A DNA stretch of 64,000 bases, from positions 52,120 to 116,119 of the forward strand of contig JAAEZT010000011.1 of assembly GCA_018222765.1 (NCBI GenBank), written 5' to 3'. The translations under genes and the position numbers were made by a program. Below, one piece after another: positions 20,408 to 29,637 of the stretch. Under the pieces are notes generated by a model. That model was not told the DNA's origin. It worked only from the letters and a program-made list of their open reading frames with translations, and did no database searches. Within the stretch, counting starts at the first letter, position 1. Each line of letters opens with the position of its first letter. Origin of the DNA: a bacterium. GTDB taxonomy: Bacteria; Verrucomicrobiota; Verrucomicrobiia; Verrucomicrobiales; Akkermansiaceae.

Positions 20408-21328
20408 TTGAACATCCTTGGGTATCTTACGCTCGTTGGAGTATCGCTTCGTCGACGGTTCTTAAAACAAAAACCAGCAAATAGCCTGCCCTTTTTAATG
20501 CAGGTTTTCCCTCTCCTCACTTTTTTCATCGGGCTCCGGGGTGGCTCGGCAATTCCTTAACCACTCCATCTCTCGCTTCACCGAATTTTTCCACGGCTTG
20601 GACGCCGCTCTCGGGACTGCTTGGATCGTTCATGGCTTCTTCCATAAGATTATTTTGAGTGATTGTTGAGAAAGCGATGAATTGTCGGCATAGAATCCGC
20701 AATGAGTTGGTTCGACCCAGAGATATTCATAAGCCTTACTCTCTAAACCGAGCCGATTCTAGATTCTAAACATCCTTTTTTACCTTTTTAAAAACGCCAA
20801 ACATCCTTCCCCTCGAGCGAAAATCGCTATTGAATCAGAGCTTGGACTTCGCTCGCAGGGCCACTTGAATCGTATTTGATTCCCATGATAATTTCTGGGA
20901 GTCATACAGGCGAGAGGCGGATTTATTTGCAAATAGGAATCGATTTTTGTGATTGTAACCCCTACCCTAAGGGTAGATCTTTCAGCCGCGGGACCGCTCT
21001 CGGTTTTCTCTGCAGACGATCAAGTCCACGGCCTTGATTTCCTCTCTGCAGTCAAAGGCGATGCCTTCAACACCAATGAGGTCCGACTGCAAACCTACCA
21101 TCCCACCTCTGACCCCCAGAAAAAAGTCACTCTGGTTAAGGATCACCCGGATTACGCCGAAGCCATGCTCTGACGCATCACGAAATAGCTCAATCTCCCT
21201 GTTCTGACAGGCCATCGAGGAATGGGTCCTCGATATTTCCAAAAAGAAAGTTTCCTTTCCCACCAACTAAAAACCGCTCCTATCTATGATCTTGGCAACG
21301 CAAAAAGGATCTTCATGATCTCCAAACA
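20408..21328. other. Long intergenic region upstream of the giant-TPR operon
   Basis: About 920 bp with no intact gene. The 5' part should carry the promoter of the minus-strand operon, but no convincing -35/-10 pair could be fixed by eye. A short hairpin (CCTGC...GCAGG) occurs near 20487-20506. The 3' part (about 20949-21215) reads on the plus strand as a possible sulfatase C-terminal remnant, listed separately. Confidence 0.5.
20949..21215 (+). pseudogene. Possible sulfatase C-terminal remnant
   Basis: The plus strand encodes HGLDFLSAVKGDAF, then SDPQKKVTLVKDHPDYAEAM, then an in-frame stop followed by more readable sequence. The first piece resembles the 'DG-x-SFLP-x-L-x-G' block and the second the 'DP-x-E-x-x-NL-x-x-xHP' block that sit near the C-terminus of many sulfatases. 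The catalytic N-terminal part is absent. The call rests on two short blocks only, so chance similarity cannot be excluded. It lies beside an intact polysaccharide-degradation region. Confidence 0.3.
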
Positions 21329-24300
21329 ATGAAAATTCTGTTAAGATTTTCCGATCCCTTAAAAACACAAGGTAATCCTAAAATTTCTCCTTCCAAAGAA
21401 ATCGCCGCGCCAAAACACAGACACCCCGCAACAAGGCAGTCCCTGGCCGGGAGTACGTTCTTTGGCGTACTCCCTTCGACCCTTCTCCTGATTTTTTTGG
21501 GAATCATTACTCAGGCTTCGGCCCAGTATGGCGGTTGGAAACACTCGGGCTCAATGTATCTTGTCACGACTTCCGGGGGAGCGAACCTACCGGCATCGGC
21601 CTTGGAAAAAGACTTTCCTCTACTGGTTAGACTCAACCGGGACTCTTTCGATTTCAGCCAGGCCAAGTCCTTGGGAGAGGACATCCGCTTCTCCGCCAAT
21701 GGCAACCCACTGACTTACCAGATCGAGCGTTGGGATGCCGCGGGAGGCAATGCCGAAGTCTGGGTGCGGATCCCGACAATCAAGGGGAACGACCAGCAGG
21801 CGATCAAGATGCATTGGGGCAATGACAAGGCTACCAGCGAAAGCAACGGAGAGCATGTGTTCCCAACCACGAAAGGATTCGCCGGTGTCTGGCATTTGGG
21901 TGAGAATCTAGAGGACGCCACTTCAAACAATTTGGACGGCTTCAACAGACCCGACAAACCGACCACCAATACCACCGGAATTATCGGCGAGGCTCAGGAG
22001 TTCGGCGTTAATAAAATTCTTGTCATCCGCCCACTCGGAGCCAAGCCGGATCGACGGGTGACCTGTATGCCCTCGGACAACGCCGACCGGACGATGTCGG
22101 CTTGGGTTAACCCCACCAGTTTCGAGGGCCGCAACTGGGCGTCGGCGACGATTGGGGGATGGGGTGAACCGGAACGTGGACAGAAGCCAAATATGGGGTT
22201 ATCCTATCTAACCCTCACCGGAAGAGGACAGCCCCGCTTTCATCTCTACGGCTTTGACCCGAGATGTGCCAGTCCCCTGCCCCGTAATGAGTGGCGGCAT
22301 ATCGCACTGGGCGTCTCCGGAGACATGGTGCGCTTTTACGTTGATGGTATTCTTAAAAAGACCATCAATAACAATGGCAAATTGGTGAGCAAGCTCGGCA
22401 CCTTGAAGACCCCGACCTCAACGCCCGTCGATTTGGGTGATCATGGAAACGGGCGCGGACCTTTCAATGGCGCACTCGACGAAGTGCGTTTCGAATCAGT
22501 GGCGCGCTCGGCCAACTGGATTAAACTCTGTTTCGAAAATCAGAAGCCGTTCCAGTCGCTGGTCGGTCCACTTGTTCAGGATGGTAACGACTTCTCGGTC
22601 TCAGAGTCACGCTTGGTAATGAGGGAAGGAGCCTCGGTCGCTCTGTCGGCACAAGCGGGGGGAGCGAGAAAAGTCTACTGGGTCTTGCTAGATCGCGACA
22701 AGGAGGAGATCCTGGCCGTCGACCGCTTCAACTATACCTTTCACGCTAATCGGGTTACTGAAAACAAAACCGTCGCATTGCAGGTCAGAGCAATTTTCGC
22801 ATCCGGTGTGAAAACCCGAACCATTCCAATCTCCATTCAAGAGAGCATCCCAGATCCCGTTTACACGCTCCAGGCTCCCGAAAAGTGGAATGGCAGGGAT
22901 GAACTGGAGATCTCACCCCTAATCAGCAATCTGGCAGAGATGAAGTCCAAAGGCGCTGGCAACTTGAATTACTCATGGAAAGTTTCGGGCATGGCCACCA
23001 TCAGCGAAACCAGCACGGGAAAGTTGATATTGAAGCGGGCCCAAAATAGCGGAGACCTGACGATTGAGCTCACCCTCGACAATGGTGGAGCCACCGTGTC
23101 GCGCTCCGTCCAGATCTCCGTTGTCGAACCAAGGCAGGATGTTTGGGTAAAGCGTAATCCCTCTGCTGACGAAAAACCGGTAGACCACCAATTCTACGCT
23201 CGGGACGACAATGGGCAGGGCACACTTCATTATCGAGGCGCGCTCAAGGAATCTGCTGATTCGGTATTCCTGAGACTCTATGCCGGCGAGAGGCTGATCG
23301 ATACGCAGAGGCAAAAAATCGGGGCCGCCAACAGATATGCCTTGTCCACAAGCTTGCAAGCGGGCTTGGTCACCTATCGCACCGAGTTCGGCATCAAGCG
23401 TGACGGCGCGGAAACAATTTTGGAAAAAGCAACCGATCTGGTCTGCGGCGACGTTTTTATCATCCAAGGCCAGTCCAATGCTGAAGCCTGGACAGACAAT
23501 CGAGTTGTCCATCCTTATCGAAGCCCTTGGCTGCGCAGCTTTGGCACGCCGAGTACGAACAAGGACCGAGCCCGAGACGCAGTCTGGGGTAATGCCTTGT
23601 CTTTTAACGGGGGCGAGAATCATCATCATTTTCAGATTGGCTACTGGGGCGTTGAGTTAGGCAAAATGCTCATCGAAAAACACAGGGTTCCTGTCTGCAT
23701 CATCAATGGAGCACAGGGTGGAACGCGGATTGACCAGCACCAACGCAACGAGGTAGATCCCACTGACGTGACCACCATCTACGGCAGGTTGTTATGGCGT
23801 TTGCAGCAAGCGAAACTCACGCACGGAGTTCGCGCCGTGCTGTGGCATCAGGGAGAAAACGACCAAGGTGAGTCAGGGAAAACCGGCGCTTTCGGCTGGG
23901 TGAATTATCAGGACTACTTCATCCACATGTCTGCAAGCTGGAAGCAGGACTACCCGAATATCAACCACTACTATATCCACCAGATCTGGCCGGGCGCCTG
24001 TGGTAGCCGGTCAGTGGAGAGCGACCGCTTGCGCGAGCAGCAGCGACGTTTGCCCGAGCAGTTCTCCAATATGAGCGTCATGTCGACTCTCGGAATCCGG
24101 CCGGGCGGCGGCTGCCACTTTTTGGCGGAAGGCTATGCAACGATGGCAAGGCAGTTGTTTCCGCTGGTGAACAAATACAGTTACGGGGTGGATTCGAAAG
24201 TGTCTGTTACAGCGCCAAATCTCGAGAGCGTCGCGTATTCCGGCACCGCTCGAGATGAAATCACCCTGACATTCGATCAAGAGGTAAAATGGGACGTAGA

Positions 24301-24532
24301 AGTTATCGAGCGATTCTATCTCGATGACCTCTCTGCGGATCTAATCGCCGTAGGCGGCTCCGGAAGAATCATCACCTTGAAACTGGCAGATCCCTCAACA
24401 GCAAAGAGTCTGTCCTACGTCAAAGGCGAGAAATGGAGGAAGGAGGACGCCATCATCTGGGGCTCAAACGACACCGCGGCGCTTACCTTCTGCGAGGTTC
24501 CAATACGACCTGCGAAATCAAATGATGATTAG
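21329..24532 (+). CDS. Secreted DUF2341 / LamG / SGNH (sialate O-acetylesterase-like) protein
   Basis: A 1067-aa exported protein. A hydrophobic signal segment lies at about residues 46-66 (ending QASAQ). A DUF2341-like unit (about 95-175, FPLLVRLNRDSFDFSQ) and a LamG/concanavalin-like domain (about 184-400) follow, then Ig/PKD-like linkers (about 410-600). The C-terminal esterase domain has GQSNAEAW (about 714, SGNH block I with the catalytic Ser), LWHQGEND (about 836) and GCHFLAEGY (about 927, the catalytic His block). This is the sialate O-acetylesterase/CE6-like class, which removes acetyl groups from sugars. The LamG part probably binds glycan. About 50 residues precede the signal segment, so an internal start is possible. 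Confidence 0.83.
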   Translation: MKILLRFSDPLKTQGNPKISPSKEIAAPKHRHPATRQSLAGSTFFGVLPSTLLLIFLGIITQASAQYGGWKHSGSMYLVTTSGGANLPASALEKDFPLLVRLNRDSFDFSQAKSLGEDIRFSANGNPLTYQIERWDAAGGNAEVWVRIPTIKGNDQQAIKMHWGNDKATSESNGEHVFPTTKGFAGVWHLGENLEDATSNNLDGFNRPDKPTTNTTGIIGEAQEFGVNKILVIRPLGAKPDRRVTCMPSDNADRTMSAWVNPTSFEGRNWASATIGGWGEPERGQKPNMGLSYLTLTGRGQPRFHLYGFDPRCASPLPRNEWRHIALGVSGDMVRFYVDGILKKTINNNGKLVSKLGTLKTPTSTPVDLGDHGNGRGPFNGALDEVRFESVARSANWIKLCFENQKPFQSLVGPLVQDGNDFSVSESRLVMREGASVALSAQAGGARKVYWVLLDRDKEEILAVDRFNYTFHANRVTENKTVALQVRAIFASGVKTRTIPISIQESIPDPVYTLQAPEKWNGRDELEISPLISNLAEMKSKGAGNLNYSWKVSGMATISETSTGKLILKRAQNSGDLTIELTLDNGGATVSRSVQISVVEPRQDVWVKRNPSADEKPVDHQFYARDDNGQGTLHYRGALKESADSVFLRLYAGERLIDTQRQKIGAANRYALSTSLQAGLVTYRTEFGIKRDGAETILEKATDLVCGDVFIIQGQSNAEAWTDNRVVHPYRSPWLRSFGTPSTNKDRARDAVWGNALSFNGGENHHHFQIGYWGVELGKMLIEKHRVPVCIINGAQGGTRIDQHQRNEVDPTDVTTIYGRLLWRLQQAKLTHGVRAVLWHQGENDQGESGKTGAFGWVNYQDYFIHMSASWKQDYPNINHYYIHQIWPGACGSRSVESDRLREQQRRLPEQFSNMSVMSTLGIRPGGGCHFLAEGYATMARQLFPLVNKYSYGVDSKVSVTAPNLESVAYSGTARDEITLTFDQEVKWDVEVIERFYLDDLSADLIAVGGSGRIITLKLADPSTAKSLSYVKGEKWRKEDAIIWGSNDTAALTFCEVPIRPAKSNDD

Positions 24533-24730
24533 ATCTCTCACATGATTCAACTGCTCTCAAAAGGAACCCGGTGAGCTACTTCTACGATCAGCCCAAAATC
24601 AACTCGCCCCCGGCAGGGCGTCAACAATTCAAAGACCTCATCTGAGCCCTCGTCAACTCACTCGAAATGATCTACACCCGCTAATCAAAACCCTACCAGA
24701 GACCCTTTTCCTATAACCAACCTCAGAACT

Positions 24731-25873
24731 ATGTCTCCTTTTAAGATTCTCCTCTGCACCCTTCTCCTGAGCAACACCCTCGCCCAGGAGCTTCCCAACG
24801 TCCTTGGCACTCCACCGGCCAAGAACAAGGAAGAATGGACTCAAACCCAACGCCCCAAAACTCTCGAGCTCTTCAAAAAACACGTCTACGGACGCGCTCC
24901 GATTGGAAGACCTAAAAATCTCAACTTCGAAGTCATCGAGGAGGATCCCAAGGCCATGAAGGGTGCAGCCACTCTCAAAATCATCGAGATCTCCTACTCC
25001 GGCCCCGGCGGCGAGAGTTCTTTTAAGCTCATCACCTTCATTCCAAACAAAGTGAAAAAACCCGCTCCGGGATATCTCCTCATCTGTAACCGGGATCGCG
25101 AAAACATTGACCCCACCCGCAAACAAAAGGACGACTTCTGGCCTGCCGAAACCATCGTATCCCGGGGCTATGTCGCCGCAACCTTCCATAACTCGGAATT
25201 GAGCACCGACAAAAACCTCAACTTCGACAACGGCGTGCACAAAGCCTTCGACCAACACAACAGTGAACGTCCCGGCGACGCTTGGGGCACCATTGCCGGT
25301 TGGGCCTGGGGGGCTTCCCGCGCTCTCGATTACTTCGAAAGCACGCCCGACATCGACGCTTTAAAAATCGGCATCATCGGCCATTCCCGTGGAGGAAAAT
25401 GCGCCCTCTGGGCCGGAGCCACCGACCAACGTTTCGCGCTCACTATTTCCAACAATTCAGGGTGCACCGGAGCTGCTATCGCCCGTCGCAAACACGGCGA
25501 ACGCGTCGCACGCATTAATAAATCGTTCCCCCATTGGTTCTGTGGAAACTACAACGCTTTCAACGAGAAAGAAGACAACCTTCCAATCGACCAACACCAA
25601 CTGGTCGCGCTCATCGCCCCCCGAGCGGTTTACGTTGCCAGCGCGACTAAAGACGACTGGGCCGACCCCAAAGGTGAATTCCTCGCCGCCGCCTACGCCG
25701 AACCCGTCTACAATCTCTTCGGTCTCAAAGGACTCGCCACCATGGAAATGCCTCCCCCCAACAAGCCTATTCTTTCTGGTCACGTCGGCTACCACATCAG
25801 ATCCGGAAAACACGATCTCACCAACTACGATTGGGAGCAGTATCTCAACTTCGGCGACATACACCTTAAATAA
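24731..25873 (+). CDS. CE15-type 4-O-methyl-glucuronoyl methylesterase
   Basis: A 380-aa alpha/beta-hydrolase with a signal peptide ending SNTLAQ. The nucleophile elbow is GHSRGGK (about residue 216-222), matching the G-x-SR-x-GK motif of carbohydrate esterase family 15, with Ser at about 218. The catalytic His lies in the conserved GKHDLTNYDW block near residue 360. NNSGCTGAAIARR after the nucleophile is also typical of the family. CE15 enzymes cut the ester between lignin and glucuronoxylan, and bacterial members also act on other uronic-acid esters. It sits about 200 bp after the SGNH esterase and 170 bp before a sulfatase on the same strand, consistent with complex polysaccharide breakdown. 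Confidence 0.88.
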   Translation: MSPFKILLCTLLLSNTLAQELPNVLGTPPAKNKEEWTQTQRPKTLELFKKHVYGRAPIGRPKNLNFEVIEEDPKAMKGAATLKIIEISYSGPGGESSFKLITFIPNKVKKPAPGYLLICNRDRENIDPTRKQKDDFWPAETIVSRGYVAATFHNSELSTDKNLNFDNGVHKAFDQHNSERPGDAWGTIAGWAWGASRALDYFESTPDIDALKIGIIGHSRGGKCALWAGATDQRFALTISNNSGCTGAAIARRKHGERVARINKSFPHWFCGNYNAFNEKEDNLPIDQHQLVALIAPRAVYVASATKDDWADPKGEFLAAAYAEPVYNLFGLKGLATMEMPPPNKPILSGHVGYHIRSGKHDLTNYDWEQYLNFGDIHLK

Positions 25874-26043
25874 TTTTAACAATCAATCGCCGCCACTTTC
25901 TCGGGACCTGCGTAGAGGGACACATCCAAACCCTCGCTCAACCCTCGCGATCAAGCCAGCCGCCCTCCATTTCCTCCCTCACTGGCTGCCACATCAGACA
26001 AATAGCCTGTCAAATTTCTCAAGAGGTCGCAGTATCTTTGCTT

Positions 26044-27987
26044 ATGAGATTACTTCTTAGGCAACTTCTACCATGCTTGGTGTTTCCCTTGGGTGCATTA
26101 GGCAAGGAGGCAAAACCAAATATCCTCTTCATCTCGGTCGACGATCTTAATAATTACATCTCACCTCTCGCCAAGCACCCGGGGGTCATCACGCCCAACT
26201 TCGATCGCCTCGCCAAACAGTCCGTCACTTTCACCAACGCCCATTGCGCCGCTCCTGCTTGTCATCCTTCGCGCGTGGCGGTGATGACGGGCGTGCATCC
26301 CGTCAAATCAGGGATCTATCGCAACCTCTTCGGAGCACATGGTCCGCGATGGCGCCACGAGTCGCCTGTTCTCTCCGACGCGATTGTTCTCTCCAGGCAC
26401 TTCAGCAATCACGGCTACCACAGCGCGGGAGCGGGCAAAATCTTCCACACCCTGCAATGGACTCCTGGTGACTCACAAAATGATCCCTTGGCCTGGGACG
26501 AATACCGGGGCGACCCCCTCGACCCCATTTCTGCCGACTGGCCAAGGCCGAAGTTTTCCAACAACGACAACCACGGCTTCAAAGGACGACGCCCGCTGAG
26601 CAATTTCCTTTTCGGAGCGACACCCCTACCGCAAGCCGAGGAAAGCTATGGAGATCATCTCGTCGTTGATTGGGCGATCGAAAAACTCAAAAAACAACCC
26701 GCCAAACCACAGTTCCTCGCCGTGGGACTTTTCCGACCACACATCCCTTTCGAAGTCCCGCAGAAATACTTTGACCTCTACCCACTCGATAAGGTTCAAC
26801 TTCCTGCCGACATCCAAAATGACCTCTCCGACGCCCGTCCCGCTGACCGGGTTTCTTGGCACAAATGGGTCACCGACAACGATCAATGGAAACCTCTCAT
26901 GCAAGGCTACCTCGCCAGCGTCAGCTATGTAGATCACCAACTGGGACGACTCCTCGACGCGCTTGAATCATCTCCAATGAAGGACAACACCATCATCGTT
27001 CTTTGGACGGATCACGGGTTTCATATTGGCGAGAAATCCAACTGGGAAAAGTTCGCGCTCTGGCATCAAACCACCAACACCCCCCTATTCATCCACGCCC
27101 CGGGGATTTCCAAGGACGGAACAAAGACAAAACAACCCGCGACCCTCACCGACCTCTATCCCACCCTCTGTGAACTATCCGGAGTCCCGATTCCCGAGCA
27201 ATGCACTGGAACCTCTCTGGTCCCCCAACTCAAAGCCCCCTCGACTGCAAAATCACAGCCAGCCCTCACCTCTTTTGTTTTTAACAAGGATATGAAATCG
27301 GAAATTCCCTCTCATGCTCTCTCCGATGATCGCTATCGCTACATTCAATACGCCGATGGTTTCGAAGAACTCTACGATCTGAGAACCGATCCCAATGAAT
27401 TTCACAATTTGGCGACCCACGCTGACCACCAAGCGACTCGCGAACGCCTCGCCTCCCACCTCCCAAAATCCGCTGCCAAAAACTGCAGAGTTCCCCGCGA
27501 TTCTCCTTTCACGCGAAAAGCGCCCCAAAAGACCACCTACAAAAAGCACCCCAACATCACCAATCGATCATTTGGAGTCACCTTAAAAGTCACCCCCGAC
27601 CCCAAGCAAACAGATGGGGTCATCATTTCGCATGGAGGTGACCACCACGGCTATTCACTCTACATGAAAGATGGGGAGATTCACTTCGCAGTGCGTCGAA
27701 ATAAGGAACTCGAAACCCTCGTTGTCGAGCAATACCGGCCGAAAAAAGAATTCACAATCTCGGCAGGGCTGAACACGCGAGGGCGTATCATTATCGATAT
27801 TCTAAGCCTCGACGACAACCAGCTCTTCACCGGTAAGAAACTCGGGCATATTTCCCAAAACCCGAATGAAGGTCAGACTCTTAAATCCGACCCGGAATCG
27901 CCGGTTGGAAATTACTCCTCTCCCTATCCCTTTGCTGGAAAAGTTGAACTCCTCAAATTCGAAGTCGACCCGAAACAAAAACCGTAA
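26044..27987 (+). CDS. Secreted sulfatase (iduronate-2-sulfatase-like) with C-terminal beta domain
   Basis: A 647-aa exported protein from the ATG at 26044 (signal peptide LLLRQLLPCLVFPLGALG). The metal-binding Asp pair is in FISVDDLNNY (about 31). The catalytic motif is C-H-P-S-R (Cys about 73), the site converted to formylglycine. TDHGFHIGEKSNWEK (about 320) matches the later metal-binding block of the iduronate-2-sulfatase group. The sulfatase part ends near residue 505. A C-terminal domain of about 130 residues (GYSLYMKDGEIHFAVRRN) looks like a LamG-type beta sandwich and may bind glycan. It ends 22 bp from the convergent PQQ-like gene. Confidence 0.88.
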   Translation: MRLLLRQLLPCLVFPLGALGKEAKPNILFISVDDLNNYISPLAKHPGVITPNFDRLAKQSVTFTNAHCAAPACHPSRVAVMTGVHPVKSGIYRNLFGAHGPRWRHESPVLSDAIVLSRHFSNHGYHSAGAGKIFHTLQWTPGDSQNDPLAWDEYRGDPLDPISADWPRPKFSNNDNHGFKGRRPLSNFLFGATPLPQAEESYGDHLVVDWAIEKLKKQPAKPQFLAVGLFRPHIPFEVPQKYFDLYPLDKVQLPADIQNDLSDARPADRVSWHKWVTDNDQWKPLMQGYLASVSYVDHQLGRLLDALESSPMKDNTIIVLWTDHGFHIGEKSNWEKFALWHQTTNTPLFIHAPGISKDGTKTKQPATLTDLYPTLCELSGVPIPEQCTGTSLVPQLKAPSTAKSQPALTSFVFNKDMKSEIPSHALSDDRYRYIQYADGFEELYDLRTDPNEFHNLATHADHQATRERLASHLPKSAAKNCRVPRDSPFTRKAPQKTTYKKHPNITNRSFGVTLKVTPDPKQTDGVIISHGGDHHGYSLYMKDGEIHFAVRRNKELETLVVEQYRPKKEFTISAGLNTRGRIIIDILSLDDNQLFTGKKLGHISQNPNEGQTLKSDPESPVGNYSSPYPFAGKVELLKFEVDPKQKP

Positions 27988-28009
27988 ACCGGGCTGGGGC
28001 GAACCTCAT

Positions 28010-29551
28010 TTAGAACTCAAGGGCGATCGCCTCCCGGTCGTTGCGAACGAGAAGAATTCTTCCTGCCAGCGCAGGATGATTCCACGTTCGATGATCCAAG
28101 GCTTCGACCTCTTGAGTCACCTTCTCACCTTCCTGAGTCATCTCGAGCACAAACACCGATCCTCTCTCTCCTTGCAAGATCATGTGATTCCCAACTCCCA
28201 GGACTTGGCCATGTCCGTAATTGCTACCCCGCCATTTCAAGTCACCACTCTTCAATTCCAAACAAACCAAGCGTCCGTCATTCAATCCATAAAGATAACC
28301 CTCATTCACCACCATATCGGCAAACTTGGCTTTCAATTTATTCGAAAACCAGAGCTCTGTAGCCTCAAAGCCATCATCGACTGCACTGATCTGAATCCGA
28401 TGTGTCCCATAACCGTAACCACTGCTCGTGATGACAGTATCTTCCACAACGAGTGGTGACGCACAATTACTCTGCGGGTTTCCAATCGGAAAGGACCATA
28501 ACTCTTCGCCACTTGCTACATCGTATCCACCAACCGCGCCCTGCTGAACGGCAACGATTTGCCGCCTCCCCGCCAGAGTAGCAACAACTGGTGAGGCATA
28601 AGACGATTTGTAGTCTCCCGATCTCCACACCATATCCCCAGACGTCGAATCTAAGGCCACGAGATTTTTTTCCGCCTCGCTCCCTAAAGTCACGATCACT
28701 TTCCCATCGACCACCAAGGGACTGCAACTCTTCGCCCATGTCGGAACACTCTGCCCAAATTCCTTGAGGACATTTTTCCCCCAAATCACTTTCCCGGTCC
28801 TCGCATCGAGGCAATTCAAAATCCCCGTTGCGCCAAAAGAAAACACTTTCCCGTCAATGATCGTTGGCGTCGACCGCGGACCGTCGTCACCCATCGATTC
28901 CTCAAAACGAACATCCTCCTCATGAGCCCAAACCGGCTTCCCCGTTCTCAACTCATAGCAAATCGTCGTCTCGTTCGTTCCCAGCTGCTCCATCGTAAAG
29001 GCATATGCTCCCGCCACCGAAAACCCCGACCAACCTTCCCCCAACTTTGCTCGCCACAATTCTTTCGGTTCCGATTCATACCACCCATCAGGCAGGAGTT
29101 CATCCGACACCCAGTTCTTCATCTCCGAACCCAAGAGGCGGGGGAAGTTCTCCAAGCCCTCGGTCTCAATCACCGCTCCCTCTTCGGCCATCTTGCCCGT
29201 CATTTCAGGGATCTCGGTCGCAGGATCCTTGGACCACCGCCATGAAAACTGAGGGAAGAAGCTCCCCGTATGCCCATCTATCTTCACCAATCCACCGAAT
29301 AATCCCAATACCACTCCAGCCCCAGTTAAACGGACCCTCCATTTCAGCCTACTCAAAAAGAGAAGCCAAATCATCGCAACTGCAATCACCAACAGGACCA
29401 TTAAGAGGTCAACCGCTCCCACAGCGCCCTTCTCCTCGAGGCCGGGAATATTCCTCAAGCCAAACCACAGCAGAACCAAAATCAATTGGGACCAAAGAAG
29501 AAGTTTCCAACGAGAGCCTTTTTTACTCTCTGCTTTCGAAGATTCGTCCAT
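28010..29551 (-). CDS. Membrane-anchored PQQ-like beta-propeller protein
   Basis: A 513-aa protein. The N-terminal 120 residues hold about three membrane segments (LLLWSQLILVLLWFGL, then VDLLMVLLVIAVAMIWLLFL, then a weaker one). The rest is a PQQ/PQQ-like beta-propeller with recurring blades such as GKVFSFGATGILNCLDARTG, VIVTLGSEAEKNLVALDSTS and GYLYGLNDGRLVCLELKSG. Quinoprotein dehydrogenase residues for PQQ/Ca binding are not evident, so it may be a structural or sensing propeller rather than a dehydrogenase. Convergent with the upstream sulfatase and divergent from the sulfatase-GH43 gene, whose start is 86 bp away. Confidence 0.8.
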   Translation of the reverse strand: MDESSKAESKKGSRWKLLLWSQLILVLLWFGLRNIPGLEEKGAVGAVDLLMVLLVIAVAMIWLLFLSRLKWRVRLTGAGVVLGLFGGLVKIDGHTGSFFPQFSWRWSKDPATEIPEMTGKMAEEGAVIETEGLENFPRLLGSEMKNWVSDELLPDGWYESEPKELWRAKLGEGWSGFSVAGAYAFTMEQLGTNETTICYELRTGKPVWAHEEDVRFEESMGDDGPRSTPTIIDGKVFSFGATGILNCLDARTGKVIWGKNVLKEFGQSVPTWAKSCSPLVVDGKVIVTLGSEAEKNLVALDSTSGDMVWRSGDYKSSYASPVVATLAGRRQIVAVQQGAVGGYDVASGEELWSFPIGNPQSNCASPLVVEDTVITSSGYGYGTHRIQISAVDDGFEATELWFSNKLKAKFADMVVNEGYLYGLNDGRLVCLELKSGDLKWRGSNYGHGQVLGVGNHMILQGERGSVFVLEMTQEGEKVTQEVEALDHRTWNHPALAGRILLVRNDREAIALEF

Positions 29552-29637
29552 GCAGAAATTTAGATCCCTCTCCGCTCCGACTCAAGCACACACTCCGGAC
29601 TCGCCTAACGACCCCCACCTTTTGTAGGCTCTCTTTC

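Noticed and set aside
20487..20506. Hairpin CCTGC...GCAGG followed by TTTTCC near the start of the giant operon
   Set aside because: Only 5 bp of stem, no gene reads into it on the plus strand, and it lies where the operon promoter or leader should be; not strong enough to call.
20982..21266. A 94-codon minus-strand frame in the long intergenic region
   Set aside because: No recognisable domain; the plus-strand reading of the same bases gave sulfatase-like blocks, so the minus frame is more likely a shadow.
24653..25258. A 201-codon minus-strand frame over the CE15 gene start
   Set aside because: Antisense to a gene with a clear signal peptide and catalytic motif; Val/Gly/Phe-rich composition typical of shadow frames.
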